NCBI GenBank assembly: GCA_965116325.1
Contig: OZ220675.1
Span: 806,001 to 870,000 of the forward strand
Source: JAGWBF01 sp965116325
GTDB taxonomy: Bacteria; Chloroflexota; Dehalococcoidia; Lucifugimonadales; JAGWBF01
Length of the DNA: 64,000 nucleotides
Direction of reading: 5' to 3'
Position 1 is the first letter of the stretch; each line of letters begins with the position of its first letter. Shown in pieces: positions 8,484 to 17,626 of the stretch. The notes under the pieces were generated by a model. That model did no database searches. It worked only from the letters and a program-made list of their open reading frames with translations, and was not told where the DNA came from. The position numbers and the translations under genes were made by a program.

Positions 8484-10232
8484 CTACTTCCTGCGACCGA
8501 ACTCTCGTTCCAGGTGGTAGGAGCTAAGGTGGATCATCGTGGGCCTCCCATGGGGGCAGGTGTGGGGGCTGTCGCACTCCCTTAGCTGTTTTACCAGCCC
8601 CTCCATCTGCTCCTCGTTCATAGCCATTCCGGCCCTCACCGCGCTATGACACGCTAAGGACGCTGCCATGGCGTCGTTCCTGTCCCGAAGCACGCCCTCG
8701 TATGACATCATGTCCAGCACTTCCAGCAGGGCCTTGGCAGGGTCTGTGGTTGCAGCAATGCCCGGAATCCCCCGGACAAGATAGGTGCGCTCGCCGAAGG
8801 GCTCCAGCAGGTATCCGTAGCTCTCCAGGAGGTCCATGTTGGCTTGAAGCAGCTCTTCCTGCTCGAGAGCCAGCTCCACGGACACCGGCTGGAGCAGCGC
8901 CTGCACCTGGGTGTCCCGGTTGGCCACCTCCCGGGATACCTTCTCGTAGAGCACCCTCTCATGGGCAGCGTGCTGGTCGATAAGGAACATACCCTCAGGC
9001 CCCTCGGCAACCAGGTAGGTGTACTTCATCTGCCCGATTATGCGCAGGGATGACATCCCCTCCAGGGGAGTCGGATTGACAACGGCAGGTGGGGCAGCCG
9101 ATTCCGTCCCAACGTAGGGGTTCCCTACAATCGGCCTGGGGGAAGGCCAGGACAAGATGGGCCCCGCCTGCGTCGTCGGAGGGCCTGCCGGCGGAATATT
9201 GATCTCGGGCACGGGTGCTACCGCCACAAGAGTGCCCCTGACGGCCCTCTGCAGGGCGCCAAACACCCGGTCGTCCTGACGGAAACGCACCTCCCGCTTG
9301 GCCGGATGCACGTTCACATCCACCTCTCCCGGAGGCACCGAGATGTTCAGGACGGCCACAGGGTACCGGCGCTCGGGGAGAAAGCCATGGTAGGTCTCCG
9401 ACAGGGCGGCGGAGAGCAGGGGGCTCTGAATCCAGCGGCGGTTCAGCAGGAAGGTGATGTAGGTGCGGTTCGACTTGTGGAGGGACGGTGCGCTCACGTA
9501 GCCGGACATCCCGTAGCCGTCACCTCGCCCCTCCCACACCACCTCAAGCATGGAGGCGGTAGCCTCGGCCCCATACACCGAAACCAAGGCGTCGCTCAGC
9601 GCGCCGCTGCCACTGGTGGTAAGGACGCTCCGCCCATCCACTTGCAGGCGGAAGGACACCTCGGGGAAGGCTAGGGCGAACCGGGACACCAGGTCGCTGA
9701 TCCTGCCGGCTTCTGCGGAGGAGGAGCGAAGGAATTTGCGCCGGGCGGGCAGGTTCTCGAACAGCCTCTCTACGGTGACGGACGTTCCGACGGGACAGCC
9801 AACGGAGCGGGGCGCCTTCTCCTCGCCCCAGGATACTTGGATCTCCCGACCCGCATCGACATCCTTCTCGCGGCTTACCAGCTTGACCATGGCGACCGAT
9901 GCGATGCTGGGGAGGGCCTCGCCCCGGAAGCCCATGGTCATGATCCGGTCCAGATCGTCGGCAGAGCTGATCTTGCTGGTGGCGTGTCGCTGGAAGGCTA
10001 GCGAGACCTCGTCCGCAGGTACTCCCGAACCATTGTCCACCACCCGCAGAAGCTCGATACCTCCGCCCCGCACCTCAATGGTCACCTGGGAGGAGCCGGC
10101 ATCCAGGGAGTTTTCGACAAGCTCCTTCACCACCGACGAGGGACGTTCTATAACCTCACCGGCGGCGATCTTGGAAGCTAGGTCCGGTTCCAGCAGATGG
10201 ATCATCGCCCCATCCCCACCCATGGTTTTCAC
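8484..10232 (-). CDS. mutL: DNA mismatch repair protein MutL
   Basis: 582 residues. The N-terminal GHKL ATPase has ENSLDAG, DNGSGV and GFRGEAL; a Pro-rich linker (about 330-385) joins the C-terminal domain. That domain keeps the metal-dependent endonuclease motif DQHAAHERVLYE (DQHA-x2-E-x4-E), ACHSAVRAG and CPHGRP, so this is a nicking MutL as in bacteria without MutH. The ATG at 10205 (codon 10, MIHLLEPDLASKI) is the start most like other MutL proteins. It is the last gene of a mutS-Spx-HAD-mutL run. Confidence 0.96.
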   Translation of the reverse strand: MKTMGGDGAMIHLLEPDLASKIAAGEVIERPSSVVKELVENSLDAGSSQVTIEVRGGGIELLRVVDNGSGVPADEVSLAFQRHATSKISSADDLDRIMTMGFRGEALPSIASVAMVKLVSREKDVDAGREIQVSWGEEKAPRSVGCPVGTSVTVERLFENLPARRKFLRSSSAEAGRISDLVSRFALAFPEVSFRLQVDGRSVLTTSGSGALSDALVSVYGAEATASMLEVVWEGRGDGYGMSGYVSAPSLHKSNRTYITFLLNRRWIQSPLLSAALSETYHGFLPERRYPVAVLNISVPPGEVDVNVHPAKREVRFRQDDRVFGALQRAVRGTLVAVAPVPEINIPPAGPPTTQAGPILSWPSPRPIVGNPYVGTESAAPPAVVNPTPLEGMSSLRIIGQMKYTYLVAEGPEGMFLIDQHAAHERVLYEKVSREVANRDTQVQALLQPVSVELALEQEELLQANMDLLESYGYLLEPFGERTYLVRGIPGIAATTDPAKALLEVLDMMSYEGVLRDRNDAMAASLACHSAVRAGMAMNEEQMEGLVKQLRECDSPHTCPHGRPTMIHLSSYHLEREFGRRK

Positions 10233-10259
10233 CCAGGAATACTCTTGTTAAGGTCCCTA

Positions 10260-10769
10260 TCAGAACAGCGGAAGAGTGGTGCCTCTAGCCTTGTACTGGC
10301 GGTCTTCGGAGTGTCCATCCCTAACGTAGTCGGTGATGATCCTGTAGATGCGCTCCATCTGACCATCATCGGGTTTCTTGAAGAAGTAGGGGGGCACCCA
10401 CACCCCGCCGAAGGCTGCAACGATCTCAGGGTAGTCGTCGATTACGAAGTCGGGCTCAAGGGGAACTCCCAGCCCCTCCAGGCGTTCGTGGAAGCGGTCC
10501 GTCGGCTTCTCGTAAACCCCGCTGACCATCGGCTCCAGCTTGTGCTCCCGCACCATCTCCCACCTCAGGCCCACCCCCGACCAGATGTAGATGCAGTGGC
10601 CATCGGCAAGAAGCTTATGAAAGGTGTCCATGGTGCCGGGCCTTAAAGTGTTGTCCAAGCCCAGCAGCGTGTAGTCCACATCGAAGAATATGTTCAAAGG
10701 CACGTTCCAACCGGGATTAAGGATTGTGCAGCCCGCCCTTTCGGGCAAGCTGACGGGGGATTGTACCAA
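10260..10769 (-). CDS. HAD-superfamily-like phosphatase between the Spx-like gene and mutL
   Basis: 169 residues if started at the ATG at 10769. The HAD nucleophile motif FFDVDYTLLG begins at about residue 28, followed by IWSG (motif II-like Ser) and a late VIDDYPE acidic motif. A GTG at 10703 just before LNIFFDVDYT would give a more typical N-terminus, as HAD motif I usually lies within the first 15 residues. Substrate unknown. It lies 27 bp upstream of mutL in the same direction. Confidence 0.75.
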   Translation of the reverse strand: MVQSPVSLPERAGCTILNPGWNVPLNIFFDVDYTLLGLDNTLRPGTMDTFHKLLADGHCIYIWSGVGLRWEMVREHKLEPMVSGVYEKPTDRFHERLEGLGVPLEPDFVIDDYPEIVAAFGGVWVPPYFFKKPDDGQMERIYRIITDYVRDGHSEDRQYKARGTTLPLF

Positions 10770-10796
10770 TGCTCCATGGGAAACCGCAACTGCCCT

Positions 10797-11171
10797 TTAA
10801 CCTTCATGGTCAAGCTGGAGCTCCCGGACGGCGCGCTCCAGCTCTTTCAGGTTGCTTCCAACCAGGACGTGAGTCCCGATCCTGACCAGGGGGCGGCGGA
10901 GCAGCCTTGGCTCTTTCAAGACCAGCTCCACCATCCTGTCATCGTCTAGGTCATCGGGGTTGATTCCCAGCGCCTTGAAGCTGGGACTCTTCCACGAGAA
11001 GATATCGGACATCTTCCCCCCCTCAGCCAAGCCCCTAAGCTCACTCTCGGACAAGGGGTCCTTGAAGAAGTCCCGCTCCACCAGATCGGCGCCCTGCTGC
11101 GAAAGATACTCTTTCGCTTTTCGGCAGGATGATCAACGGGGCCACCAGTAAAACTCTACTCTACCAAGCAT
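10797..11171 (-). CDS. Spx/ArsC-family protein with in-frame TGA at the catalytic Cys: candidate selenoprotein
   Basis: From ATG 11171 the minus strand reads 12 codons, then TGA at 11133-11135, then an open frame to the TAA at 10797 (124 residues if TGA is read as selenocysteine). The product begins MLGRVEFYWWPR-U-SSCRKAKEYL and later has SPSFKALG and LLRRPLVR. This matches Spx/MgsR/ArsC proteins, in which a C-x-x-C pair sits in exactly this Y-x-x-P-x-C-x-S-CRKA context; the TGA replaces the first, catalytic Cys. A strong GGAGGTGA Shine-Dalgarno lies 5 nt before the ATG. A SECIS-like stem-loop (11093-11128) follows the TGA. The gene starts 35 bp after mutS. Alternatives are a nonsense mutation or a sequencing error. 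Confidence 0.8.
11093..11128 (-). promoter_or_regulatory. Candidate bacterial SECIS element downstream of the in-frame TGA
   Basis: In the minus-strand RNA, CCUGC (11128-11124) pairs with GCAGG (11097-11093). Above a one-sided 6-nt bulge, GCGAAAGA (11117-11110) pairs perfectly with UCUUUCGC (11106-11099), closing a 3-nt GUA loop (11109-11107). The loop begins with G and lies 23 nt after the UGA. Known bacterial SECIS elements have a loop of 3-14 nt with G in the first two positions, 16-37 nt after the UGA. All three conditions are met inside coding sequence. Confidence 0.72.
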
Positions 11172-11206
11172 GTTCACCTCCGCTCTCATGGTCCAAGCTG
11201 GGCCAG

Positions 11207-13867
11207 CTATGGGGGAATCTGCCCAAGCTGGCCCGGTCCGCTCTGATTCTCCCGGGCCTTGCTCTGCAGGTCGTACAGCAGGTTGATAGCCTCCATGGGA
11301 GTCATGTTACCCACATCCAGGGACATCAGTTCCTCGACGACCTGGTCTTGTGCACCAAACAGGGGCATCTGGGCGCCGCTTCTCCCATCGGCGCTTCCCT
11401 TGGAACGACTCTTGCCCTGAGGGGGCTCGAAGGGACCGACCGGCGTCTTCGAATCAGCCCCCTGGCTCTCCAGGTCTTCCAGCACCTCCCGTGCCCGGTT
11501 AAGCACCGACCGCGGCAGGCCGGCAAGCTGGGCCACGTGAATGCCGTAGCTCCTGTCGGCGCCCCCTGGCACGATCCGGTGCAGGAACACAACCCGGCCG
11601 TCCTCCTCGGCCACCGCCACGTTGTAGTTCCTGACGCGGGGTAGGACTCCCGCCAGCCGGGTCAGCTCATGGTAGTGGGTAGCGAAGAGGGTCTTGCATC
11701 CCAGCCTTGGGCTGTTGTGAATGTATTCGGCCGCGGCCCTGGCTATCGACAGTCCGTCATAGGTGCTGGTGCCCCTTCCCACTTCGTCCAGCACAACCAG
11801 GGACCTGGGGGTAGCCTGGTTCAGGATAGCCGCCGTTTCCACCATCTCCACCATGAAGGTTGATTGCCCGGTGGCAAGGTCATCCTGCTGACCTACCCGC
11901 GTGAAAACCCGGTCCACCAAGCCTATGGATGCTGAGTCGGCGGGGACGTAGCTGCCCACCTGGGCTAGGAGAACGATCAGGGCCACCTGGCGGATGTAGG
12001 TGCTCTTGCCGGCCATGTTGGGGCCCGTAAGCAGGATCATCTGGGCATCGCTTGAGGACAGGGAGCAGTCGTTGGGGACGTAGGTGCCCGCCGGGACCAT
12101 ATTCTCAACTACGGGATGCCTGCCGCCCTTGATCTCGATGCTGTCACCATCGTCCAGGTCGGGTCTCACGTACCGCTGCCGGTGGGCAACTTCCGCCAGG
12201 GAAGCCAGCGCATCGACGTGGGCCAGGAAGTCGGCCAGGGAGGCTATCGCCTTGCTTTCCTGGGCGATCTGCCCGCAGACCCTCCGGTACAGGTCCCCCT
12301 CCAGCCTTTCGATGTTTTCCCTGGCGTTCAGGATCAGGGACTCGTACTCCTTAAGCTCCGGGGTGATGTAGCGCTCGCCTCCCACCAAGGTCTGGCGTCG
12401 CACGTAGCTCTCGGGCACCTGTTCCAGGTTGGACTTGCTCACCTCGATGTAGTAGCCGAAAACCTTGTTGTAGCCTACCTTCAGACCGCGGATGCCCGAG
12501 CGGTCCCGCTCCCTCTGCTCCAGCCCGGCGATGTACTCATGGGCGTTTCGGGAGCCGGAGCGCAGTTCGTCCAGCTCCTGGGAGAACCCGCCGGCTATCA
12601 CCCTGCCCTCGCCCACCTGGCCGGAGGGCTCCGGATCGATGGCTTGCTCTATGAGATCGATGACCTCATTGGGGGTCCGCACTCCCTTTAGCAGCACACC
12701 CAAGGGGGATTCACCTTCGTCAGGGCCGATCAGACCGATGATGGAGGCGCCCGCTTCCAAGCTGGTCTTTAGACCCAGGAGCTCCCGGGGCACAGCCATG
12801 CCTGACCGGATGCGGTGCAGCACCCGCTCTATGTCGCTTACGTGGGCAAGCTGGGACATCACCCGCTCCCTGAGGTGCAGGTTGGAGTGCAGCTGGGACA
12901 CCCCGTCCTGACGCTCCCGAATCTCCTCCAGGTCCAACAGGGGCTGGCCCACCCACCGCCGCAGGAGACGTCCCCCCATGGAGGTGCGGGTAAGGTCGAG
13001 GATGGACAGCAGCGAGGTGCCGGGGCCACCCCGGCCAACCTGGAAGAGCTCCAGGTTGCGTCGCGTCTGCTGGTCCAGAACCATGTAGCTGCCCGTGGAG
13101 TAGGTTGCCAGGGGTGAAAGCTCGGCCAGGGCGGTCTTCTGGGTATCCTCCAGGTAGTCCAGAACCATGCCCGCAGCCACCACTGCCATGGGCAGCTGGT
13201 CGCATCCGAAGGCCTCCAGAGTTGCGACCTGGTAGTGCTCCATCAGGCGGCCCCTTGCATCGTCTTGCCTAAAGAGCGAGGCTGGCATCTCGGTAATGGA
13301 GCATCCATCCAGGTCGGGAGCGGGACCCGCTCCCTCGATGGTCAACACCTCGGCGGGGGAGAGCCTGTCCAGCTCGGGGGCCAAGCCCTCGGCGGGCATC
13401 TGGGCGGTGCGAAACTCGCCGGTGGATATGTCCACGTAGGCCAAGCCCGCCACATCCTCCTGCACACACACAGCAGCCAGGTAGTTGTTGGCCTTCTGCT
13501 CCAGCAGGGACGGCTCCACCACGGTGCCGGGGGTTACCACCCTGACCACATCCCGCTCCACCAACCCCTTGGAGGCAGCGGGGTCGCTGAGCTGCTCGCA
13601 GATAGCGACCTTGTGGCCCTTCTTGATAAGGCGGGTCAGGTACGATTCCAGGGAATGGGCAGGTATACCCGCCAGCGGGACCTTCATGTTCTTGCCCATC
13701 GCTTTCGAGGTCAGGACAAGGTCGAGTTCCTTCGATGCCGTCCGGGCATCATCATCAAAGGTCTCGTAGAAGTCCCCCAAGCGGAAGAGGAGAAGGGAAT
13801 CAGGATATCGCTGCTTAATCCGGAGATATTGCCTTCGGATCGGTGTTAGCGTTTCTCCCGGAGGCAT
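11207..13867 (-). CDS. mutS: DNA mismatch repair protein MutS
   Basis: 886 residues, the usual MutS1 length. The N-terminal mismatch-binding domain contains LLLFRLGDFYETFDDDA (Phe-x-Glu type mismatch reader), the ATPase has Walker A GPNMAGKSTYIRQ and Walker B LVVLDEVGRGTSTYDG, and the C-terminal linker and dimer region ends near the PMEAINLLYDLQ motif. It recognises mispairs and recruits MutL, encoded three genes downstream on the same strand. ATG at 13867. Confidence 0.97.
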   Translation of the reverse strand: MPPGETLTPIRRQYLRIKQRYPDSLLLFRLGDFYETFDDDARTASKELDLVLTSKAMGKNMKVPLAGIPAHSLESYLTRLIKKGHKVAICEQLSDPAASKGLVERDVVRVVTPGTVVEPSLLEQKANNYLAAVCVQEDVAGLAYVDISTGEFRTAQMPAEGLAPELDRLSPAEVLTIEGAGPAPDLDGCSITEMPASLFRQDDARGRLMEHYQVATLEAFGCDQLPMAVVAAGMVLDYLEDTQKTALAELSPLATYSTGSYMVLDQQTRRNLELFQVGRGGPGTSLLSILDLTRTSMGGRLLRRWVGQPLLDLEEIRERQDGVSQLHSNLHLRERVMSQLAHVSDIERVLHRIRSGMAVPRELLGLKTSLEAGASIIGLIGPDEGESPLGVLLKGVRTPNEVIDLIEQAIDPEPSGQVGEGRVIAGGFSQELDELRSGSRNAHEYIAGLEQRERDRSGIRGLKVGYNKVFGYYIEVSKSNLEQVPESYVRRQTLVGGERYITPELKEYESLILNARENIERLEGDLYRRVCGQIAQESKAIASLADFLAHVDALASLAEVAHRQRYVRPDLDDGDSIEIKGGRHPVVENMVPAGTYVPNDCSLSSSDAQMILLTGPNMAGKSTYIRQVALIVLLAQVGSYVPADSASIGLVDRVFTRVGQQDDLATGQSTFMVEMVETAAILNQATPRSLVVLDEVGRGTSTYDGLSIARAAAEYIHNSPRLGCKTLFATHYHELTRLAGVLPRVRNYNVAVAEEDGRVVFLHRIVPGGADRSYGIHVAQLAGLPRSVLNRAREVLEDLESQGADSKTPVGPFEPPQGKSRSKGSADGRSGAQMPLFGAQDQVVEELMSLDVGNMTPMEAINLLYDLQSKARENQSGPGQLGQIPP

Positions 13868-13954
13868 GCGCTCACCAGCTATGCGGGGATAGTAGGACCG
13901 GGTCCTAGGTCAGACAGGGTACCTAACTCTCGCGGGGTTGAGGGCCGGAAGGGC

Positions 13955-14734
13955 CTACTGTTTCCAGTACCGCTCTTCCTTGATAGTGAACCCCTTGGGA
14001 GAGAGCCTTTCCTTGACGTCTTCGATCATACCAGGATGCCCGCAAGCATACACCATGGTGTGGTCAGGGGACAGATGGAACCTATCGAGGTACTGCTGCA
14101 CGATATTGTTGACCCGATCCTTTTCCCCTTCCCAGCCACGATTCATTTCCTCGGACGGACGGCTAACCGTTGGCACATACACAATGCTCTCGGGGTGCTG
14201 GCCAGCCAAGCTCCGCATCTCATCCTCGTAGGTGAACTCGTTGCAGTAGCTGGCGCCTTGGAGCACGATAAACCTGTGCCCCTCGCCCCCGTTGTGCAGG
14301 TAGCTGCGAATGGTGCTGATGAAGGGGGCGATGCCCGTCACCGTCGCCACCATAAGATGGTCGCGGTACTTCTGGTCCATTGTGAATACGCCCTTTGCCC
14401 TGGGCCTGATGCTCATGGAGTCCCCAACCTTGAGCTCCCACATGAGGGGGGTGAGGGCGCCGTCTGGAGGGGGCACCAGCTCTACGAATATCTCCAGTTG
14501 CGGCTCATGGGGCGCCGACGCTATGGAGTAGGCCCGTTCTATCGAGTCCAGCCCCAAGGTGCAGTACTGGCCCGGCTTGAAGGAAAACTCCATCTCCGGT
14601 CGAAGATGGATAACCATCAAGTCATCGGAAACGTCCCGCCGAGACACCAGCTCCGCCTTGGGTAGGCTGGCTATGGTTTTGCGTAGTTGCTGCTCCCTGT
14701 CTATTGTTGCCTGCTCAGTCCGGTTCATGCACAA
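13955..14734 (-). CDS. Ferredoxin/flavodoxin-NADP+ reductase (FNR) family
   Basis: 259 residues. The FAD-binding barrel has FKPGQYCTLGL and the R-x-Y-S motif (RAYSIAS); the NAD(P) domain has TGIAPFISTIRSYL and YACGHPGMIEDVKERL; the C-terminus ends ERYWKQ, like bacterial Fpr-type reductases with an aromatic residue stacking on the flavin. It catalyses electron exchange between NADP(H) and ferredoxin or flavodoxin. It starts 39 bp after the NuoG-like gene in the same direction, which suggests co-expression with that diaphorase. Confidence 0.88.
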   Translation of the reverse strand: MCMNRTEQATIDREQQLRKTIASLPKAELVSRRDVSDDLMVIHLRPEMEFSFKPGQYCTLGLDSIERAYSIASAPHEPQLEIFVELVPPPDGALTPLMWELKVGDSMSIRPRAKGVFTMDQKYRDHLMVATVTGIAPFISTIRSYLHNGGEGHRFIVLQGASYCNEFTYEDEMRSLAGQHPESIVYVPTVSRPSEEMNRGWEGEKDRVNNIVQQYLDRFHLSPDHTMVYACGHPGMIEDVKERLSPKGFTIKEERYWKQ

Positions 14735-14773
14735 CCCTCTTTTATCTACTGGGTACCGGGGGTACCCTCAAAA

Positions 14774-17626
14774 TTAAGCTGTTACAACAGCTTCAGCTAT
14801 GTTAAGTCCTGGGACCTTGGACATGGGTTCCAGGTCCTTGCTTGCCTGTATCTCCGTTGCAAGCTGGCCGAAAAGGTTGGTGCAGCTAATGCACCCCTTC
14901 GGCACACCGGTCACAAGGGAGACTATTGCCGGGAAGGTCCTGTCCGATGTCCTTACCTCTACTTGATCGCCCTCTTTCAACCCCCTGGCTCTCGCATCCT
15001 CGGGGTTCAGCTCCGCCAACTCTTCGCGAACGATCTGGTTCCGCCGTCCGGCCTGCACGGAAACTTCCCGCTGGGTCTGCAGAAGCACCCTGCCCGGCAG
15101 GTAGGTCAGCGATAAATCATTTTCCAGGGATGGGAGGACAGTTCTGAACTGGACGTCGATCAACTCCGGTTTCCCCCCGGGGAATCCCGCCGAGTACAGC
15201 TCTGCAGTGCCTTCATGGTTCCTTGATGGACATGGCCATTGCAAACCCCGGTACTCCTTGCTGGAGTACAGCACCTGGGTTGGCAGCGGATTGGAAGGGT
15301 CGGGCCGAAATACGGGCCTTGCTTCATCCTCCAATCGCCTGTGAGATATCCCACCGTACTCGGGAACCAGGGTGGCTATCTCGTCGAGAACATCTGCCGG
15401 CGATTCGAAATCGAACCCAGACGCCCCCATGCGCCTGGCAATCTCGCCAATCACCCATATTTCAGTCCTGGAGTCCCCCGGTGGCTGCATGGCCGGGTTC
15501 AGGAGCTGGACCCTTCTCTCGATGTTGGTGAATGTCCCCGCTTTTTCGGCAAATCCGCTCCGGGGCAGCACTATATCGGCCAGCTCACCCAACTCGGTCA
15601 GGTAGTGATCATGCACGATCAGCAGGTCCAGCTTTGCCAGCCCGGACTTGATGTCCTCCAGGGTCCAGGTCGGTTCTCCATATGGGGAAGACCCACCCGC
15701 CAGCTTGGAAACGTCGCCGACCATGTACATGGCTTTGAGGGTTCCATCGATTGCCGCCCCGAACATTCCCGCCCAATCCAACCCGGTCTCGATCGGCACC
15801 AAGGCACCCCAGGCATCTTCCATGGCACGACGGTCGCCGGCGTTATAGACGGAGCGGTTCCCCGGGAGTATCCGGGGAGAGCACCCCACATCCCATGCGC
15901 CCTGGCCGTTGGTACCCGGCCTGAGGGGGTATATGCCGGTGGAAGGCTTCCCAACGTTTCCCGTCACCAAGGCAAGCTCGGCGATAGCCACGCCGCAATC
16001 ATGGTGCAGCTCCTGGGATATGTTGTCTAGTGCATAGAATATGGCCGAGCTTCCTGAAGCGGCGTATATGCGGGCGGCCGTTGCTATGTCGTCCGAGGGT
16101 ACGCCTGTCTGGGTGGATATATCACGCAGGTCCAAGCTTTCCAGGGATGTTCGCAGCCCGCCGACGTCTATGCCTTGCTCCTCCAGCCATTCCCCGAATT
16201 CCAGGCCCTCATCAAAGATAACCTTTAGCATTCCTCCCAAGACCAGCATCTCGGTACCGGGGCATGGCCTGAGCCACAGCTCAGCGTAGCGGGTCAGCTC
16301 CACTTCTCGTGGATCGATGATGATCAGCTTAGCGCCCTTTTTGACCGCCTTTTTGATGGGCACTGCGGCCACGTTATGCTCTTCGGTGATGTTGGCATTG
16401 ATGCCCAGGATGCAGGCTGCCCCTTCCAACTGCCATATGGGATTGGTGGAAGAGTCGTAGCCCAGCACATCCATCAGCCCCGTGGTCATGAAAGGACGAA
16501 GGTCTGAGGAGTGATCGATGTTGTTGCTCACCATCACCGACCTGGCGAACTTCTGGGCCAGGTAGTGCTCCTCGGTGGTGCTGTCGTGGGAGGTAAGGAT
16601 TGCGAACTGGTCGCCCTTGTAAGGAGGCAGCTTGGACGCAATGTAGTCCAGCACCTCATCCCACTCAGCTTCCTCCAGCTCACCTGAACCCTCCCGGCGC
16701 ATCAGGGGCTTCGTCAGCCTGTTCTTCTTGGTTAGGAAGTCCATCCCAAACTTCCCCTTGAAGCAGGCTTGGCCATGGTTGGTGGGGGAGCTGAGCTCCG
16801 GAATTGCCCGGATGACCTTACCTTTGCGGTTTATCTCCAGGTTTACCTGGCAGCCAACGGGACAGAAGGGGCAGATGGTCCGCTTCACCTCGGCCGCCTT
16901 CTCCCACTTGTGGTCCCGCTCGACCAGTGCTCCTACGGGGCAGACATCCAGGCATGCACCGCAAAACTCACAGCCCGACTCCAGGAGAGAGGTGCCATGG
17001 GACGTGCCCACCAGTGCTCGCCCGGCCCGCTCGGTGAAGGTGATGGCGTTGTCCCCCCGGACCTCTTCACACACCCGCACGCAGCGCCCGCATACAATGC
17101 AGAGATTGTAGTCTCGGTCATAGAAGGGGTCACCCGTCTCCACAGGCAGGTCCCGGTACTTGTAGCCAAGAGGCGACTCCAGCACCATCTCCAAGTGCCG
17201 GGTTGTGTCCTTAAGCTCGCAGCGTTCGTTCTTGGGGCAGGTGACGCACCGGTCGTTTACCGACACATGACGCAGGCAGACATCCTGGGGACCGCAAAGG
17301 TCTATGCGATGGCAGGTGAGACAGCCATTGGGGTGCTCGGAAATGAGCATCTCCATGACCGACTTCCTGAGCTTCTCCACGCCTTCGGACTTGCTGTTCA
17401 CCACCATGCCGTCTGCAACGGGCAGGGTGCAGGACGCTGGGAAACCCCGACCTCCTTCCACTTCCACCAGGCAGAGGCGGCAGGCGGCATAGGGCTTCAT
17501 TCCAGGGTGATAGCACAGGTAGGGAACGTACAGGCCAGCCTCTATCGCAGCTTCCAGCAGCATCTTTCCCGGCTGGGCCTTGAACTCCACTCCGTCCATC
17601 GTGATGGTGAACTCTTCAGCCATCAT
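14774..17626 (-). CDS. NuoG/formate-dehydrogenase-alpha-like Fe-S molybdopterin-fold subunit with altered active site
   Basis: 950 residues. N-terminal [2Fe-2S] ferredoxin domain (CYHPG...CRLC...C), His-Cys cluster motif HPNGCLTCHRIDLCGPQDVC, two [4Fe-4S] sites (CIVCGRCVRVC and CEFCGACLDVCP), then the [4Fe-4S] molybdopterin domain (CPFCPVGC...ACFKGKFG). Formate dehydrogenases have a Cys or Sec followed by His after a TNN-x-D-H motif; here the segment reads SNNIDHSSDLRPF, with Arg and Pro instead. MGD-binding features elsewhere (DPREVELTRYAELWL, GTNGQGAWDVG) remain. Formate oxidation is therefore unlikely. It follows NuoF- and NuoE-like genes by 0 bp and a few bp, so the trio forms one complex. 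Confidence 0.85.
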   Translation of the reverse strand: MMAEEFTITMDGVEFKAQPGKMLLEAAIEAGLYVPYLCYHPGMKPYAACRLCLVEVEGGRGFPASCTLPVADGMVVNSKSEGVEKLRKSVMEMLISEHPNGCLTCHRIDLCGPQDVCLRHVSVNDRCVTCPKNERCELKDTTRHLEMVLESPLGYKYRDLPVETGDPFYDRDYNLCIVCGRCVRVCEEVRGDNAITFTERAGRALVGTSHGTSLLESGCEFCGACLDVCPVGALVERDHKWEKAAEVKRTICPFCPVGCQVNLEINRKGKVIRAIPELSSPTNHGQACFKGKFGMDFLTKKNRLTKPLMRREGSGELEEAEWDEVLDYIASKLPPYKGDQFAILTSHDSTTEEHYLAQKFARSVMVSNNIDHSSDLRPFMTTGLMDVLGYDSSTNPIWQLEGAACILGINANITEEHNVAAVPIKKAVKKGAKLIIIDPREVELTRYAELWLRPCPGTEMLVLGGMLKVIFDEGLEFGEWLEEQGIDVGGLRTSLESLDLRDISTQTGVPSDDIATAARIYAASGSSAIFYALDNISQELHHDCGVAIAELALVTGNVGKPSTGIYPLRPGTNGQGAWDVGCSPRILPGNRSVYNAGDRRAMEDAWGALVPIETGLDWAGMFGAAIDGTLKAMYMVGDVSKLAGGSSPYGEPTWTLEDIKSGLAKLDLLIVHDHYLTELGELADIVLPRSGFAEKAGTFTNIERRVQLLNPAMQPPGDSRTEIWVIGEIARRMGASGFDFESPADVLDEIATLVPEYGGISHRRLEDEARPVFRPDPSNPLPTQVLYSSKEYRGLQWPCPSRNHEGTAELYSAGFPGGKPELIDVQFRTVLPSLENDLSLTYLPGRVLLQTQREVSVQAGRRNQIVREELAELNPEDARARGLKEGDQVEVRTSDRTFPAIVSLVTGVPKGCISCTNLFGQLATEIQASKDLEPMSKVPGLNIAEAVVTA

